64,000 nucleotides of DNA, from NCBI RefSeq assembly GCF_001544555.2, contig NZ_FCOK02000026.1, positions 1 through 64,000 on the forward strand, given 5' to 3'. A program made the position numbers and the translations under genes. The notes below the pieces were generated by a model. The model was not told where the DNA came from. It saw only the letters and a list, made by a program, of their open reading frames with translations, and searched no databases. Origin of the DNA: Caballeronia udeis. Its GTDB lineage: Bacteria > Pseudomonadota > Gammaproteobacteria > Burkholderiales > Burkholderiaceae. Below are positions 20,745 through 29,495 of this stretch, piece by piece (the stretch's first letter is position 1; each line of letters starts with the position of its first letter).

Positions 20745-21057
20745 GGTCGCGATTGTGCGAGGCAAACGCTATGGCGGAGTCAACCGCTCGCGTTAGATAT
20801 GGCGCACCTTCCCCATTTTTAGCGCGTTCAGGAAAAATAACTCGAGAATGCCGCGATGACTGATTGATCCGGGTGACCCAATAGCGAGAACATTTGCACC
20901 CAATGAAACGATGCGCACCGACATCCATTCCGATGCTTCATCATATCCCACATAAGATAAATTAAGAATTCTCCTAGCAATTCGTGCGGCGCAGCGAAAC
21001 GAAAGCGCCGCGCTACAATGCCGCCACTCGTTCACCCGCATTTCGCTGGAAAAAACC
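20745..21057. other. Divergent spacer between the XRE regulator and mnmE
   Basis: 313 bp, partly AT-rich (20930-20985, including AAGATAAATTAAGAATTC). It presumably carries the promoters of both neighbours. I cannot assign -35/-10 pairs with confidence and see no gene. Confidence 0.4.
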
Positions 21058-22446
21058 ATGTCCAATAACGACACCGATCCGATTGTCGCGATCGCCACCG
21101 CGCCGGGGCGTGGGGGTATCGGCGTGATCCGGCTGTCGTTCGGGCGGGCGGGCGAAGCGGCGGCGAAGCACGCAATGCTTGCGCTGTGCGGCCAGTTGCT
21201 CGACGCGCGACACGCGAGCTATGTGCCGTTTATTGATGCACGCGGTGAGGCGATCGATCGCGGCATTGCGCTGTATTTCCCCGCCCCCCATTCCTACACT
21301 GGCGAACACGTGCTCGAGTTGCAGGGACACGGTGGGCCGATCGTGCTGCAACTGCTGTTACAGCGTGCTGTGGATACCGGTCGTGAATTCGGCGTGCGCC
21401 TGGCCGAACCCGGTGAGTTCACACGCCGCGCCTTCCTTAACGACAAGCTCGATCTGGCCCAAGCCGAGGCTGTCGCCGATTTGATCGAGGCGAGCACGGA
21501 AGCCGCCGCGCGCTCGGCGGGCCGCTCGCTCGACGGCGCTTTCTCGCGCGAAATCCATGCGCTTGTGGAAGACGTGATCACGTTGCGCATGCTGGTCGAA
21601 GCGACACTCGATTTCCCCGAGGAAGAGATCGATTTCCTGGAAGCCGCCGATGCCCGTGGCAAGCTCGCGCGCATCCGTGCCTTGCTCGACAAAGTGCTCG
21701 CCGACGCTCGTCAGGGGGCGCTGCTGCGCGAGGGGCTGTCGGTCGTGCTCGCGGGGCAGCCGAACGTGGGCAAATCGTCGTTGCTGAACGCATTGGCGGG
21801 CGCGGAACTCGCCATCGTGACGCCGATTGCGGGCACGACGCGCGACAAGGTCACGCAGACTATTCAGATTGAAGGCATCCCCCTGCATGTCGTCGATACC
21901 GCCGGTCTGCGCGAAACGCAGGATGAGGTGGAGCGGATTGGCATTGAGCGGACTTGGGGGGAAATCGGCCGCGCGGATGTCGTGCTGCATCTGCTGGACG
22001 CACGCGAGGCGTTGAGCGCCGACGATGCAGCAATTTCGGCGCGTTTTCCCGTGGGCGTGCCGGTCGTGCGTGTGCTGAACAAGGTGGATCTGGCAGGTGT
22101 TGGGGCATCGGCGAGCATGGCCGGTGATGGCGTGCGCGAAGTACGTTTGTCTGCGAAAACCGGCGATGGTATTGCGTTATTGCGTAGCGAATTGCTCAAG
22201 ATTGCCGGCTGGCAGGCGGGCGCGGAAAGTATCTATCTGGCGCGCGAGCGGCATTTGATTGCGCTGCGCGCGGCGCGGGAACATCTGGCAATTGCGGCGG
22301 ATCACGCGGACCAGAATTCACAAGCGCTCGATTTGTTCGCAGAAGAGTTGCGGCTTGCGCAGGATCAACTCAATTCGATCACCGGGGAGTTTAGTTCCGA
22401 TGACCTGCTAGGCGTGATTTTCAGCCGGTTTTGTATTGGGAAGTAG
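21058..22446 (+). CDS. mnmE: tRNA modification GTPase MnmE
   Basis: A 462-residue MnmE (TrmE/ThdF). An N-terminal tetrahydrofolate-binding domain precedes a helical domain split by the G domain: G1 GQPNVGKSSLL (about 232), IAGTTRD, DTAGL and NKVD. The C-terminal CIGK carries the catalytic Cys. With MnmG it places the cmnm5/nm5 group on U34 of tRNAs, the step upstream of MnmC, which is also in this window. The 3' end, TTTTGTATTGGGAAGTAG, resembles the attachment site of SGI1-type islands, and an integrase remnant follows. Confidence 0.97.
   Translation: MSNNDTDPIVAIATAPGRGGIGVIRLSFGRAGEAAAKHAMLALCGQLLDARHASYVPFIDARGEAIDRGIALYFPAPHSYTGEHVLELQGHGGPIVLQLLLQRAVDTGREFGVRLAEPGEFTRRAFLNDKLDLAQAEAVADLIEASTEAAARSAGRSLDGAFSREIHALVEDVITLRMLVEATLDFPEEEIDFLEAADARGKLARIRALLDKVLADARQGALLREGLSVVLAGQPNVGKSSLLNALAGAELAIVTPIAGTTRDKVTQTIQIEGIPLHVVDTAGLRETQDEVERIGIERTWGEIGRADVVLHLLDAREALSADDAAISARFPVGVPVVRVLNKVDLAGVGASASMAGDGVREVRLSAKTGDGIALLRSELLKIAGWQAGAESIYLARERHLIALRAAREHLAIAADHADQNSQALDLFAEELRLAQDQLNSITGEFSSDDLLGVIFSRFCIGK
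22429..22446 (+). mobile_element. Candidate integration site at the mnmE 3' end
   Basis: The last 18 bp of mnmE, TTTTGTATTGGGAAGTAG, closely match the trmE-end site recalled for SGI1-family islands. The next gene-like sequence is a degenerate integrase reading the same way. No second copy of the 18-mer was found up to about 28 kb, so the far end may have been lost. Confidence 0.5.
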
Positions 22447-22602
22447 TGCGTTGCCCAAGGACGTCTCGCGATGTCTGACGAATAACGGAATTCCCTGTGA
22501 CACGAGGAAGAGGGCGCCTGACAGTTATCCAATCGCGTCTATTGGCATCCAGCAAATGAAGGTGCACACCAGCCGCTGTGTCCCCATTCATGTGTACCGA
22601 AG

Positions 22603-23225
22603 ATGCCAAGAACCGCCGCACCGCTGAATGACACCCGCATCAAGGCCCTGAAACCAAAGGCGGCGCGTTATCGTGTTTCCGATGGCAGCTTGGTGTTGGA
22701 GATCATGGCATCGGGACCGAAAGTGTGACGGTACCGGTATCGCTGCACGGCGAGCGTCAGCCGATGGAGACTATCCGGCAATAGGATTGCAGGATGCTCG
22801 CGAGGAAGTCAGCGAGTATGCCAAAATCGTTGCAAAGGGCGTGTTGTGTATTGCGCACGCCAGGAAAGCCCGCGGCGTCCCGACAATGGCGCTGTAGACG
22901 CGAACCGTTATCAAGCGGCTATTCGAATACGCGGTGGCGCGCCAGCGTCCACTGACAACCCAGCTCACGCCGTGGTTGTTCGCGTGGTTGCAACTCAAGA
23001 CCGCTGCACTCGCGTATTTACGCCGGACGAGATCGGCATGGTGCTTCACGCGGTCTATGAATCGGACATCCGGCGGCCAATGAAGCTCGCTCTTCATCTG
23101 CTTGTGCTCTCACCGTGGTGCACAAGGCCGAGCTGATGGGAGCGATGCAGTCCGAATTCGATCTTGACGCTGGCGTGTGGAAGATCCCCGGCGACCAATC
23201 GTACTCCCGGGTTCCCGTCGCGTAG
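22603..23225 (+). pseudogene. Decayed tyrosine recombinase (P4-type integrase) remnant
   Basis: Reading from the ATG at 22603 gives MPRTAAPLNDTRIKALKPKA, the usual N-terminus of DUF4102 phage integrases. A stop then replaces the Trp of 'KVWRYRY', and frame changes follow. GDYPAIGLQDAREEV (the family's GxYPxxxLxxAR motif) appears in another frame. Further on, TPDEIGMVLHAVYE and HKAELMGAMQSEFDLDAGVWKIPGDQ match the catalytic domain, with the first catalytic Arg region apparently read as His. The second half, including the HxLR and Tyr motifs, is missing. The gene cannot encode an active enzyme. It sits 156 bp after mnmE and marks an old integration event. Confidence 0.8.
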
Positions 23226-23316
23226 TGCCGATTGAAGTGGAATCACGGGAAATAGCGGGCTCAGACCGAGTAAGGATTGGTAAGGTAGAATTCCGTCCAA
23301 ACTACCGGGCTGGAAC

Positions 23317-24402
23317 ATGCGAACCTTGGGATCTGCTTTTCTAGCATCGCCGCATGATAGCGATAACAATTTCCTCATCCTGCGCCTTCTTGCTGCATCG
23401 CTCGTGGTCTATGGTCACACCCTTGGCATGGGTGCACCGTGCCCGGAGTGCTTCGATTTTGTTTCGAGATGGTTGAATTATCGGTATTCCGGTGACCTTG
23501 GCGTCCAGATGTTTTTTGTGCTCAGTGGGTTTCTCGTTTTCGCCAGCTATGATCGCAGCTGCAATCTCGTCACGTTTGCGAAGGCGCGCGCTCTGAGAAT
23601 TTTCCCGGGCCTCGTCGTATGTGTGCTGCTGATGGTCTTTGTCGTCGGCCCGTCAATGACGACAATATCGATGCATGACTATTTTTCGTCCGACCGAACT
23701 CGCGAATATTTCTTCAGCAACGCTAGCCTCTACAGAGCAATCGCCGATCTTCCCGGCGTGTTCCTGAGCAATGCAGTCCCGAACATTGTCAACGGTCCGC
23801 TCTGGACACTTCCAATTGAGTCGCGGTTTTACCTGTTTGTCGCCCTTATCGGTTCTATCGGGCTGAGCGCAACCCGGTGGAGTGCAAACGCGACCGTCTC
23901 GGCAATGTGCCTGATGGCACTTTTTTTGCCTGATTTCCTACCCATGGTAGGCACCGATCCGTCCTACCACCGGCTCGGAGCATTTTTCGCTGCTGGCGTT
24001 TTGCTATACGTCAATCGAAACTCGGTGCCTCTGAACGCGGGCATTGCGGTCATGCTGGTCCTCTGCGCGGTGTTCTCATTCGGATCATCGACATTCGACT
24101 TTGCCGCTGGCTTAGTGATCGTCTACGGTGTGTTCTGGCTGGGTTTCACCAAGAAATTGCGGCTGCCGAGATTCATCCAGGACTATTCATACGGCATCTA
24201 TCTATATGGATGGCCGGTCGCGCAGACGATTACGCACCTCAGGCCGCAGATGGGCGGCTATTGGCTGGTCGCCGCCACGCTCGCGGCCTCTTGGGTCGTA
24301 GGGGCAACCTCATGGTTTTTTGTCGAAAAACCATGCTTGGCGTTGAAAAAAAAGGCTGGCCATCAAAGGTTGTCTACGAGCGATGTGGCCGGGGCGATGT
24401 GA
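23317..24402 (+). CDS. Acyltransferase 3 family membrane protein
   Basis: A 361-residue protein with about ten hydrophobic helices. The acyltransferase-3 N-terminal signature is NNFLILRLLAASLVVYGHTL (the His of YGH is the conserved active-site residue), followed by FFVLSGFL and a late SYGIYLYGWPVAQ. Family members (OafA, OatA, NodX) transfer acetyl or other acyl groups to cell-surface sugars at the inner membrane. It is the first intact gene of the island after mnmE, next to two methyltransferases, which fits modification of an exopolysaccharide or O-antigen. The substrate cannot be read from the sequence. Confidence 0.88.
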   Translation: MRTLGSAFLASPHDSDNNFLILRLLAASLVVYGHTLGMGAPCPECFDFVSRWLNYRYSGDLGVQMFFVLSGFLVFASYDRSCNLVTFAKARALRIFPGLVVCVLLMVFVVGPSMTTISMHDYFSSDRTREYFFSNASLYRAIADLPGVFLSNAVPNIVNGPLWTLPIESRFYLFVALIGSIGLSATRWSANATVSAMCLMALFLPDFLPMVGTDPSYHRLGAFFAAGVLLYVNRNSVPLNAGIAVMLVLCAVFSFGSSTFDFAAGLVIVYGVFWLGFTKKLRLPRFIQDYSYGIYLYGWPVAQTITHLRPQMGGYWLVAATLAASWVVGATSWFFVEKPCLALKKKAGHQRLSTSDVAGAM

Positions 24403-24464
24403 ACCCTCTCTCAGGAAGCGCCTGTTAGGCGCCAATACCATTCAGCAAGTACGCTGTGCCATCG

Positions 24465-24484
24465 GCCGCCTCTTGGCGGCTTTT
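24465..24484 (+). terminator. Terminator after the acyltransferase gene
   Basis: GCCGCC-tctt-GGCGGC followed by TTTT, 63 bp after the acyltransferase stop. The rest of the 300-bp gap (24403-24702) holds an open but unrecognised stretch and no gene I can support. Confidence 0.65.
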
Positions 24485-24702
24485 GTGCATCTGGTACCTG
24501 CAATTTGGCATCAGCATGTGTGCCCCGTTCCAGATAGCCGGGACGTTGGTGTCGGTCACCTTATGCAGCCCGACGCAGTCCGGCAGCATCGGGCGCGACT
24601 ACACGCCGTCTCCCGGTGCCCCAGAGAAAATTATTGCGGAAGCTGAAACGGCTTGTAAGTTCCGGTATTCTTTTGTCGACCCACAATCAAAAGGGACGAG
24701 AG

Positions 24703-25560
24703 ATGCCTGACAGATTCGCCGCAACGCAGCCGAGGATGGGGTTTGAGAATCTCCCGGAAACGGGACTATCCGGTATCTGCCCCGTCTGTGGAAACGACTC
24801 GATATTCGCCGGATTCACAGAGAATCTGCGCGAATCAGGGATCTGCAGTAGTTGCGGGTCGTACAACCGGCAGCGGCAAATGGCACTCACTATCAGGCAG
24901 TCATTTGATTGTCATCAAAGTGGGCCATTTCACTTCCCCTCCGGATTCTCGATCTACAACGCGGAGTCGAACGGCGCTCTCCACCACCAGCTCCATGCAA
25001 CCAGTCAATACACGTGCTCCGAATATTTCGGGGATGACGTAGAGCGGGGTTCCGAGGTCAATGGCGTATTGCATCAGGATCTGCAGGCGCTCACCTTCAC
25101 AGACAACCAGTTTGATGCAGTCCTTTCAAGCGACGTGTTCGAGCATATGCCGCGGCCATACGACGCCCACCGAGAGGTGTTCCGTGTGCTCAAACCAGGC
25201 GGACGGCATATTTTCACAGTTCCGTTCGCACCGCACTATCCTCGCGATGACGTGCGGGCAGCGATTGTCGACGGCAAGATCGTGTATTACGGAGAGAAAT
25301 ATTTCCATGGAGATCCGGTCAGACCAGATCAAGGCGTGCTGGTGTGGACGATTTTCGGATTACAGATGCTCGACGAACTGGAACGCATCGGCTTCAAGGT
25401 GACATTCGAAAATCTCTATGCGCCCGACAGCGGAATCGTGGGACCGGCTTCGATAGTGTTCTCGGCTCAAAAGCCGTCTTCCGTCGGCATCATTGCATCT
25501 CGGCGCCCGGAAGGCCGAATCCATACCCTGGATGGTTCTGCACATTCCGATCCCGCCTAG
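24703..25560 (+). CDS. SAM-dependent methyltransferase with N-terminal zinc knuckles
   Basis: A 285-residue class I methyltransferase-like protein. The N-terminus carries two Cys pairs, CPVCG and CSSCG, a zinc-ribbon arrangement seen before type-11/23 methyltransferases. The core contains NQFDAVLSSDVFEHMPRPYD and VFRVLKPGGRHIFTVPF, the post-I and motif III regions. Glycine-rich motif I is weak, so cofactor binding is likely but not certain. The ATG at 24703 has GGGACGAG upstream; a GTG at 24616 would extend it by 29 residues. The context next to an acyltransferase and another methyltransferase points to glycan or lipid modification. The substrate is unknown. Confidence 0.75.
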   Translation: MPDRFAATQPRMGFENLPETGLSGICPVCGNDSIFAGFTENLRESGICSSCGSYNRQRQMALTIRQSFDCHQSGPFHFPSGFSIYNAESNGALHHQLHATSQYTCSEYFGDDVERGSEVNGVLHQDLQALTFTDNQFDAVLSSDVFEHMPRPYDAHREVFRVLKPGGRHIFTVPFAPHYPRDDVRAAIVDGKIVYYGEKYFHGDPVRPDQGVLVWTIFGLQMLDELERIGFKVTFENLYAPDSGIVGPASIVFSAQKPSSVGIIASRRPEGRIHTLDGSAHSDPA

Positions 25561-25870
25561 TTTCATAGCGCCGGTGCAGTGTTTCCTCTTTGATACATGG
25601 CCACTGTGCCGATGGCCGCGCTACAGCGCCTAGTGTGACAGATGGACGCGACCGTCGGAGCTGGTCAGCGCGTGCTTGTCGCAATCGGGAGCGGGCGAGA
25701 ACAGGTCGGATGACGCGTGACGGCGGTGAAGATTCGCGCTGAGCACGAACGAAACAAGATTCCCACCGGCCAATTCGACGCTCAGTTCGATGCCGATACC
25801 TCAACGGGCTCGATAGCGACTCCCTCGTTCCAAACCGTGCCGTAATGAATTGGACTCGGTTGGGGTGCCT
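25561..25870. other. Gap between convergent methyltransferase genes
   Basis: 310 bp. A 39-codon open stretch (25726-25845, starting VKIRAEHERNK) might be a fragment of a mobile-element gene, but it is too short to name. I see no strong terminator hairpin and no other gene. Confidence 0.35.
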
Positions 25871-26548
25871 TTAGCCAGCTTTGAGCAACCTTACGACCCC
25901 AGGAATGACGGACATTGATGCGATAGTGGGAGTATCCAGGGACTCAGCCGCACCAACGTGGTCGACCAGTTCTTTGATGACACCGATCATGCCGGCGCTG
26001 TGCGATATCAGACGGCTTGCGAAACCCGAGGGAGTTTTCCCTTCGAACATAGGCGCCTGAATTGATGCCCCATCCGGCCAATCTTGCCAATAACCAGTTC
26101 CCCAGTCTTCGATGTAGTAACGGCCGCCAGGCTTGAGCCACTGGATCGCGACGTCATAGCAACTCTTGGTCAGCTCCCCAACGTGGCTGGCATCGTCGAT
26201 GATGATGTCGGCACGCTGAGGAACGTGAGTTCTAAAGACTGCGTCAAGGCCCTCCCTATCTCCTTGCTCTCCGTAAGCCAAAGCGATGTTTTTCCCTTGG
26301 AATGTAGCTCGCTCCGGCTGGGAATCAATGCCAAGAATAGATGCATTTGGAAAGTAGCGACCGAGCGTTTCGAGGAATTGGCCCCTAAAAACCCCAATTT
26401 CCACAATGGTCAGCGGCGCATCCCGAAGCGACTTGAACTCGTCTTCGTAGTACATCAGGTAGGAGAACGGCTTGGAATATTCACCATCAGGAGCGCCGCA
26501 AATTGGGCCGGCATCAACCCAAGTGTCGTGCAGATTTTTCTCATGCAT
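25871..26548 (-). CDS. Class I SAM methyltransferase (macrocin-O-methyltransferase-like)
   Basis: A 225-residue protein resembling the demethylmacrocin/cephalosporin-hydroxylase-type methyltransferases that act on sugars. It has PLTIVEIGVFRGQFLETLG (motif I, E-x-G-x-x-x-G), ASILGIDSQPER (the acidic motif II binding SAM ribose), ADIIIDDASH and WLKPGGRYYIEDWGTGYW. The ATG at 26548 (MHEKNLHD) follows a purine-rich GGGGGCGG; a further in-frame start at 26578 is possible. It converges with the zinc-knuckle methyltransferase. Together with the acyltransferase it suggests decoration of a surface saccharide; this is inferred from context. Confidence 0.8.
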   Translation of the reverse strand: MHEKNLHDTWVDAGPICGAPDGEYSKPFSYLMYYEDEFKSLRDAPLTIVEIGVFRGQFLETLGRYFPNASILGIDSQPERATFQGKNIALAYGEQGDREGLDAVFRTHVPQRADIIIDDASHVGELTKSCYDVAIQWLKPGGRYYIEDWGTGYWQDWPDGASIQAPMFEGKTPSGFASRLISHSAGMIGVIKELVDHVGAAESLDTPTIASMSVIPGVVRLLKAG

Positions 26549-27043
26549 GAGCCGCCCCCGTTCACTAACAATTAGCAATTATCGGTAAGGATCCGGCACA
26601 GTATAGACGTTGTCGCCTTCCGGAGTTTGGAGTGGCAGATGCTGCCGGGACTAACGCCGGTATCCTGCCACGATGGGCAAACCCAAAGCGGAGGGGGACC
26701 GCGATGCGTCCACACAGGGGTTATGTGGTCTGGTCCCAACCCGTCCGAAATACCAACTTGGGTTGCGAACCGACGCCGATGCTGGACTCCCCCGAACACG
26801 GCGTTGTCCTTGGTTGGAATCCAGATCCAGAGGCCAATCACAGCGACCTCTAGTCCAGGCAGACTCGCGTCGATGATAATTTTGGCATCAATCAGACAGC
26901 CTTCTCAATAATCCAATTATCTCGAGGACGCTGCACAAACGGGTGGCACTCACCTTTTAAGGTATACATTTCCGACGCATGGTCCGCCTTGCCTTGTTCC
27001 GCAAGCCTGTTGAGCCTTTCCGCCGGGCTCGTCCACCCGCCCC
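26549..27043. other. Gene-poor right edge of the island
   Basis: 495 bp with no convincing gene. An open frame on the minus strand (26572-26841) gives an unrecognised, Trp-rich peptide. The sequence near 26900-26980 is more AT-rich than the flanks. No copy of the mnmE-end site was found here. Confidence 0.4.
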
Positions 27044-27670
27044 TCAAACCGCCTTCTTCCAAGCCGCCGCAAACACCCCCGCCCCGATCAACATCGCACC
27101 GCCGGTTCGATTCACCGTCCGCTGCACGCCGGGCCGCCGAATCGCCTGCCGCGCGACCGAAGCGAGCATTGCATAGGCAAACGCATTCGCCGCCGCCAAG
27201 CCCACAAACGTCGCCTCCATGATCGCAATCTGCGAAATGCTCGCGACATGCGGATCGATGAATTGCGGCAGAAATGCGATGAAGAAAATGATGCTCTTCG
27301 GATTAAGCGTGGTCACGGCGTAAGCGTGAGCGACGATCCGCCCCGTGCGCAATTCTTCGGGCACGCTGAGCGCATCGGCGTCTGTCACCGGTGCGCGCCA
27401 TAACTTGATGCCCAGATAAACGAGATACGCCGCGCCCACCCATTTCAAGACCATGAACAGTTCCGCCGATGCCGCGAGCAACACGCCGAGCCCGAGCATG
27501 GAAGCGGTCATCGACGTGAGGTCGCCCAACGCGACGCCGGCCGTCGTGGCAAGCGCATATTTGCGGCCGTGGCCGAGCGCATAGGACACGACCAGCAGCA
27601 CGGTCGGCCCGGGAATGGCGACAAGGATGGCGGAGGCGATTGCGAACGGCAGCCATTGAGCGAGAGTCAT
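27044..27670 (-). CDS. LysE/RhtB family amino-acid exporter
   Basis: A 208-residue inner-membrane protein with about six hydrophobic helices. It has the family N-terminal signature PFAIASAILVAIPGPTVLLV and the later WVGAAYLVYLGIKLWR. LysE/RhtB proteins export amino acids such as lysine, homoserine or threonine by proton exchange; the substrate here is unknown. AGGAGCT lies just before the ATG. It stands alone, facing left, between the island and a small-RNA candidate, and marks the return to ordinary chromosomal sequence. Confidence 0.87.
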   Translation of the reverse strand: MTLAQWLPFAIASAILVAIPGPTVLLVVSYALGHGRKYALATTAGVALGDLTSMTASMLGLGVLLAASAELFMVLKWVGAAYLVYLGIKLWRAPVTDADALSVPEELRTGRIVAHAYAVTTLNPKSIIFFIAFLPQFIDPHVASISQIAIMEATFVGLAAANAFAYAMLASVARQAIRRPGVQRTVNRTGGAMLIGAGVFAAAWKKAV

Positions 27671-27924
27671 GGGAGCTCCTGTGGAAAGCGTCGATTAATC
27701 CATGAAGATCCGCGTCTGACAAGAGACTGTGTAAAAAAAGCTGGAAGCCTCGAAACGACCCGAAGCGCGCTGCCGTTACCCAGAGAACGCCGCCACGCAT
27801 CAAGTACCTGACTAGAAACGATTTCATCTGCAAAATCACGTTTCCGTACTCGATTACCGTCTTCGGCACAGATTCTGCTTAGTATTAACGGGCTTTGACC
27901 AGCAACGACGCCGGTAATTTGCAG

Positions 27925-27982
27925 TGTCTCCTCCCTCATTCGTGAGGTTAATGCCCGGTTCCAGCGAACCGGGCATTTTTTT
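27925..27982 (+). ncRNA. Candidate small RNA with an anti-Shine-Dalgarno 5' end
   Basis: No ORF explains the strong terminator AATGCCCGGTT-ccagcg-AACCGGGCATT + T7 (27950-27982). Just upstream are a UUCG-tetraloop hairpin CCTCA-TTCG-TGAGG (27934-27947) and TGTCTCCTCC (27925-27934), complementary to a GGAGGAGACA ribosome-binding site. A TAATTT at 27915 could be the -10. The motif recurs in the second candidate at 30.1 kb. An RNA of about 58 nt is predicted. The rest of the spacer (27671-28210) holds only the promoter of the next gene. Confidence 0.6.
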
Positions 27983-28108
27983 ATGGTTCTTTTATTTGCG
28001 CCGCATCATTCGGCGTTTTTGATGACAGCGCCGCGCGCTTAAAGCCGCTTAAATCCAAAAGGCCTTCCTGCGACAATCTGTCTTGTTGCGAACGCACACA
28101 AGTTGTGC

Positions 28109-28136
28109 TTGCCTCTTGAAAATTCTCGTCTAGGAT
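28109..28136 (+). promoter_or_regulatory. Possible promoter of the secreted protein gene
   Basis: TTGCCT, 16 bp, TAGGAT, about 75 bp before the ATG at 28211. A moderate match to sigma-70 in an otherwise AT-richer spacer. Confidence 0.4.
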
Positions 28137-28210
28137 AAACGCTGCAGATTAATAACTAGCCACTGAATACATAGCTAAATCCCCGCTAAAGAGTTGCATG
28201 GAGGCTATAG

Positions 28211-28555
28211 ATGAAAAAGCGTGCCATTGCTGGTTTTGCGATGATCGGCTTATGTAGCGCGATCGCCACGGCCCACGCCCAGGACAAGGCGATCCATCCG
28301 CAACAAACGTTCAGTTTCATGCCTAATGCCTTCGGTTGTTTATCGAAGGACAAATTCGATTCCGCCGATCAGCATGCCCAGGCCGGCGAGCAGCAGAAAA
28401 TGCAGGAATTCTTCTCGGGATTCCAATGCATCCCGACTCCGGAAGACGCTCATTTCCGTGTAGTGCAGGTTGTCGGCCATGATGTCGAATTTGTGAATGC
28501 TTCAAACAGCGACACCCAAGGCTTGTGGACCGCAGACCGATTTATCAAGCAGTGA
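28211..28555 (+). CDS. Small secreted protein of unknown function
   Basis: A 114-residue protein with a clear Sec signal peptide (MKKRAIAGFAMIGLCSAIATAHAQ, cleavage expected after AHA). The mature part of about 90 residues contains two cysteines (in FGCLSKDK and FQCIPTP) that could form a disulfide in the periplasm. A GGAGG lies 7 bp before the ATG. It stands as a single gene between a small-RNA candidate and a hairpin at 28589. I do not recognise the family, and no catalytic motif is visible. Confidence 0.78.
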   Translation: MKKRAIAGFAMIGLCSAIATAHAQDKAIHPQQTFSFMPNAFGCLSKDKFDSADQHAQAGEQQKMQEFFSGFQCIPTPEDAHFRVVQVVGHDVEFVNASNSDTQGLWTADRFIKQ

Positions 28556-28588
28556 ATTAATCACATACTGATCACGGTTTAAAAGGAT

Positions 28589-28612
28589 AACGGCGGCGTA
28601 AAAGCCGCCGTT
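28589..28612 (+). terminator. Hairpin after the secreted protein gene
   Basis: AACGGCGGC-gtaaaa-GCCGCCGTT, 33 bp after the stop; no good T run follows, so it is a weak terminator. Nothing else is recognised in the 364-bp gap 28556-28919. Confidence 0.5.
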
Positions 28613-28919
28613 CGCTTAAGCGCGTGATTATCTCGCGGAGTGAATTTATTCGCGCCCGCTGGATGGACTGCACGTCCTCGCGGGACACTCTTACGCCGCA
28701 TCGGCAGCGTGAGAAATCAGGTCCCAAGCCGCACCCGTTTTCCCCGCAGCCCTCCCCTCCATCAGCTATTCCCCGCAACGAGCGAACGCGTTCGGTATCA
28801 TCACGCGTCGAACGTCGTCGAATGTGATTCGGAACGCGTCCGCACGCAGCGGTTCCGCCCGAAACATCCGTTCCGAATTCCCCTTTTTCCGGCCTCTCAA
28901 ACAGGCTTTCCGGTGTTGC

Positions 28920-29471
28920 ATGGCCCTTAAATCCACAATCTACAAAGCTGAACTGCAAATCGCCGACATGGATCGGCACTACTATGGCGACCACGCGCTG
29001 ACCATCGCCCGCCATCCGTCGGAAACAGACGACCGGATGATGGTGCGTGTCGCCGCGTTCGCGCTATTCGCAAGCGAACGCCTCGAATTCACAAAAGGCT
29101 TGTCAGATACAGATGAACCCGACCTCTGGCAAAAGGATCTGACCGGACAAATCGAAACGTGGATTGAAGTTGGCCAGCCGGAAGAACGGCGCATCGCGAA
29201 GGCGAGCGGACGCGCGGATCGGGTCATCGTGATCGCGTATGGCGGCCGCACCTCCGAAATCTGGTGGCAAGGCGTCAAGGCGAAAGTCGAACGGATGCAA
29301 AACGTCACCGTCTGGTCGCTCACGGACGGCGTGGCGGCGGCGCTCGGTGCGTTGGCCGAACGCACCATGCGGCTTCAATGCACCGTGCAGGACGGCGAGG
29401 CGTCGCTGGGCAGCGCTACCGTCGATCCGGTTGCTATCGACTGGACGGTTTTCAAGGGAAAACCGCGCTGA
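28920..29471 (+). CDS. yaeQ: YaeQ family protein
   Basis: A 183-residue protein starting MALKSTIYKAELQIADMDRHYY, with the family segments DRVIVIAYGGRTSEIWWQGVK and a C-terminal IDWTVFKGK. E. coli YaeQ is 181 residues. YaeQ has a PD-(D/E)xK-nuclease-like fold and was once linked to RfaH-like suppression of haemolysin expression; its biochemical role is unsettled. The open frame extends 32 codons upstream, but the ATG at 28920 gives the conserved N-terminus. It converges with the VOC gene. Confidence 0.9.
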   Translation: MALKSTIYKAELQIADMDRHYYGDHALTIARHPSETDDRMMVRVAAFALFASERLEFTKGLSDTDEPDLWQKDLTGQIETWIEVGQPEERRIAKASGRADRVIVIAYGGRTSEIWWQGVKAKVERMQNVTVWSLTDGVAAALGALAERTMRLQCTVQDGEASLGSATVDPVAIDWTVFKGKPR

Positions 29472-29495
29472 CTGAATGACCTGGCCGGGCGCCGG

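Noticed and set aside
24456..24710. 84-codon ORF after the acyltransferase
   Set aside because: Overlaps a terminator hairpin and the next gene start; no recognisable product.
26572..26841. Minus-strand 89-codon ORF at the island edge
   Set aside because: No family resemblance and no good start or ribosome-binding site.
22447..28000. Second attachment site for the mnmE island
   Set aside because: No copy of the 18-bp mnmE end was found by eye; claiming island borders would be unsupported.
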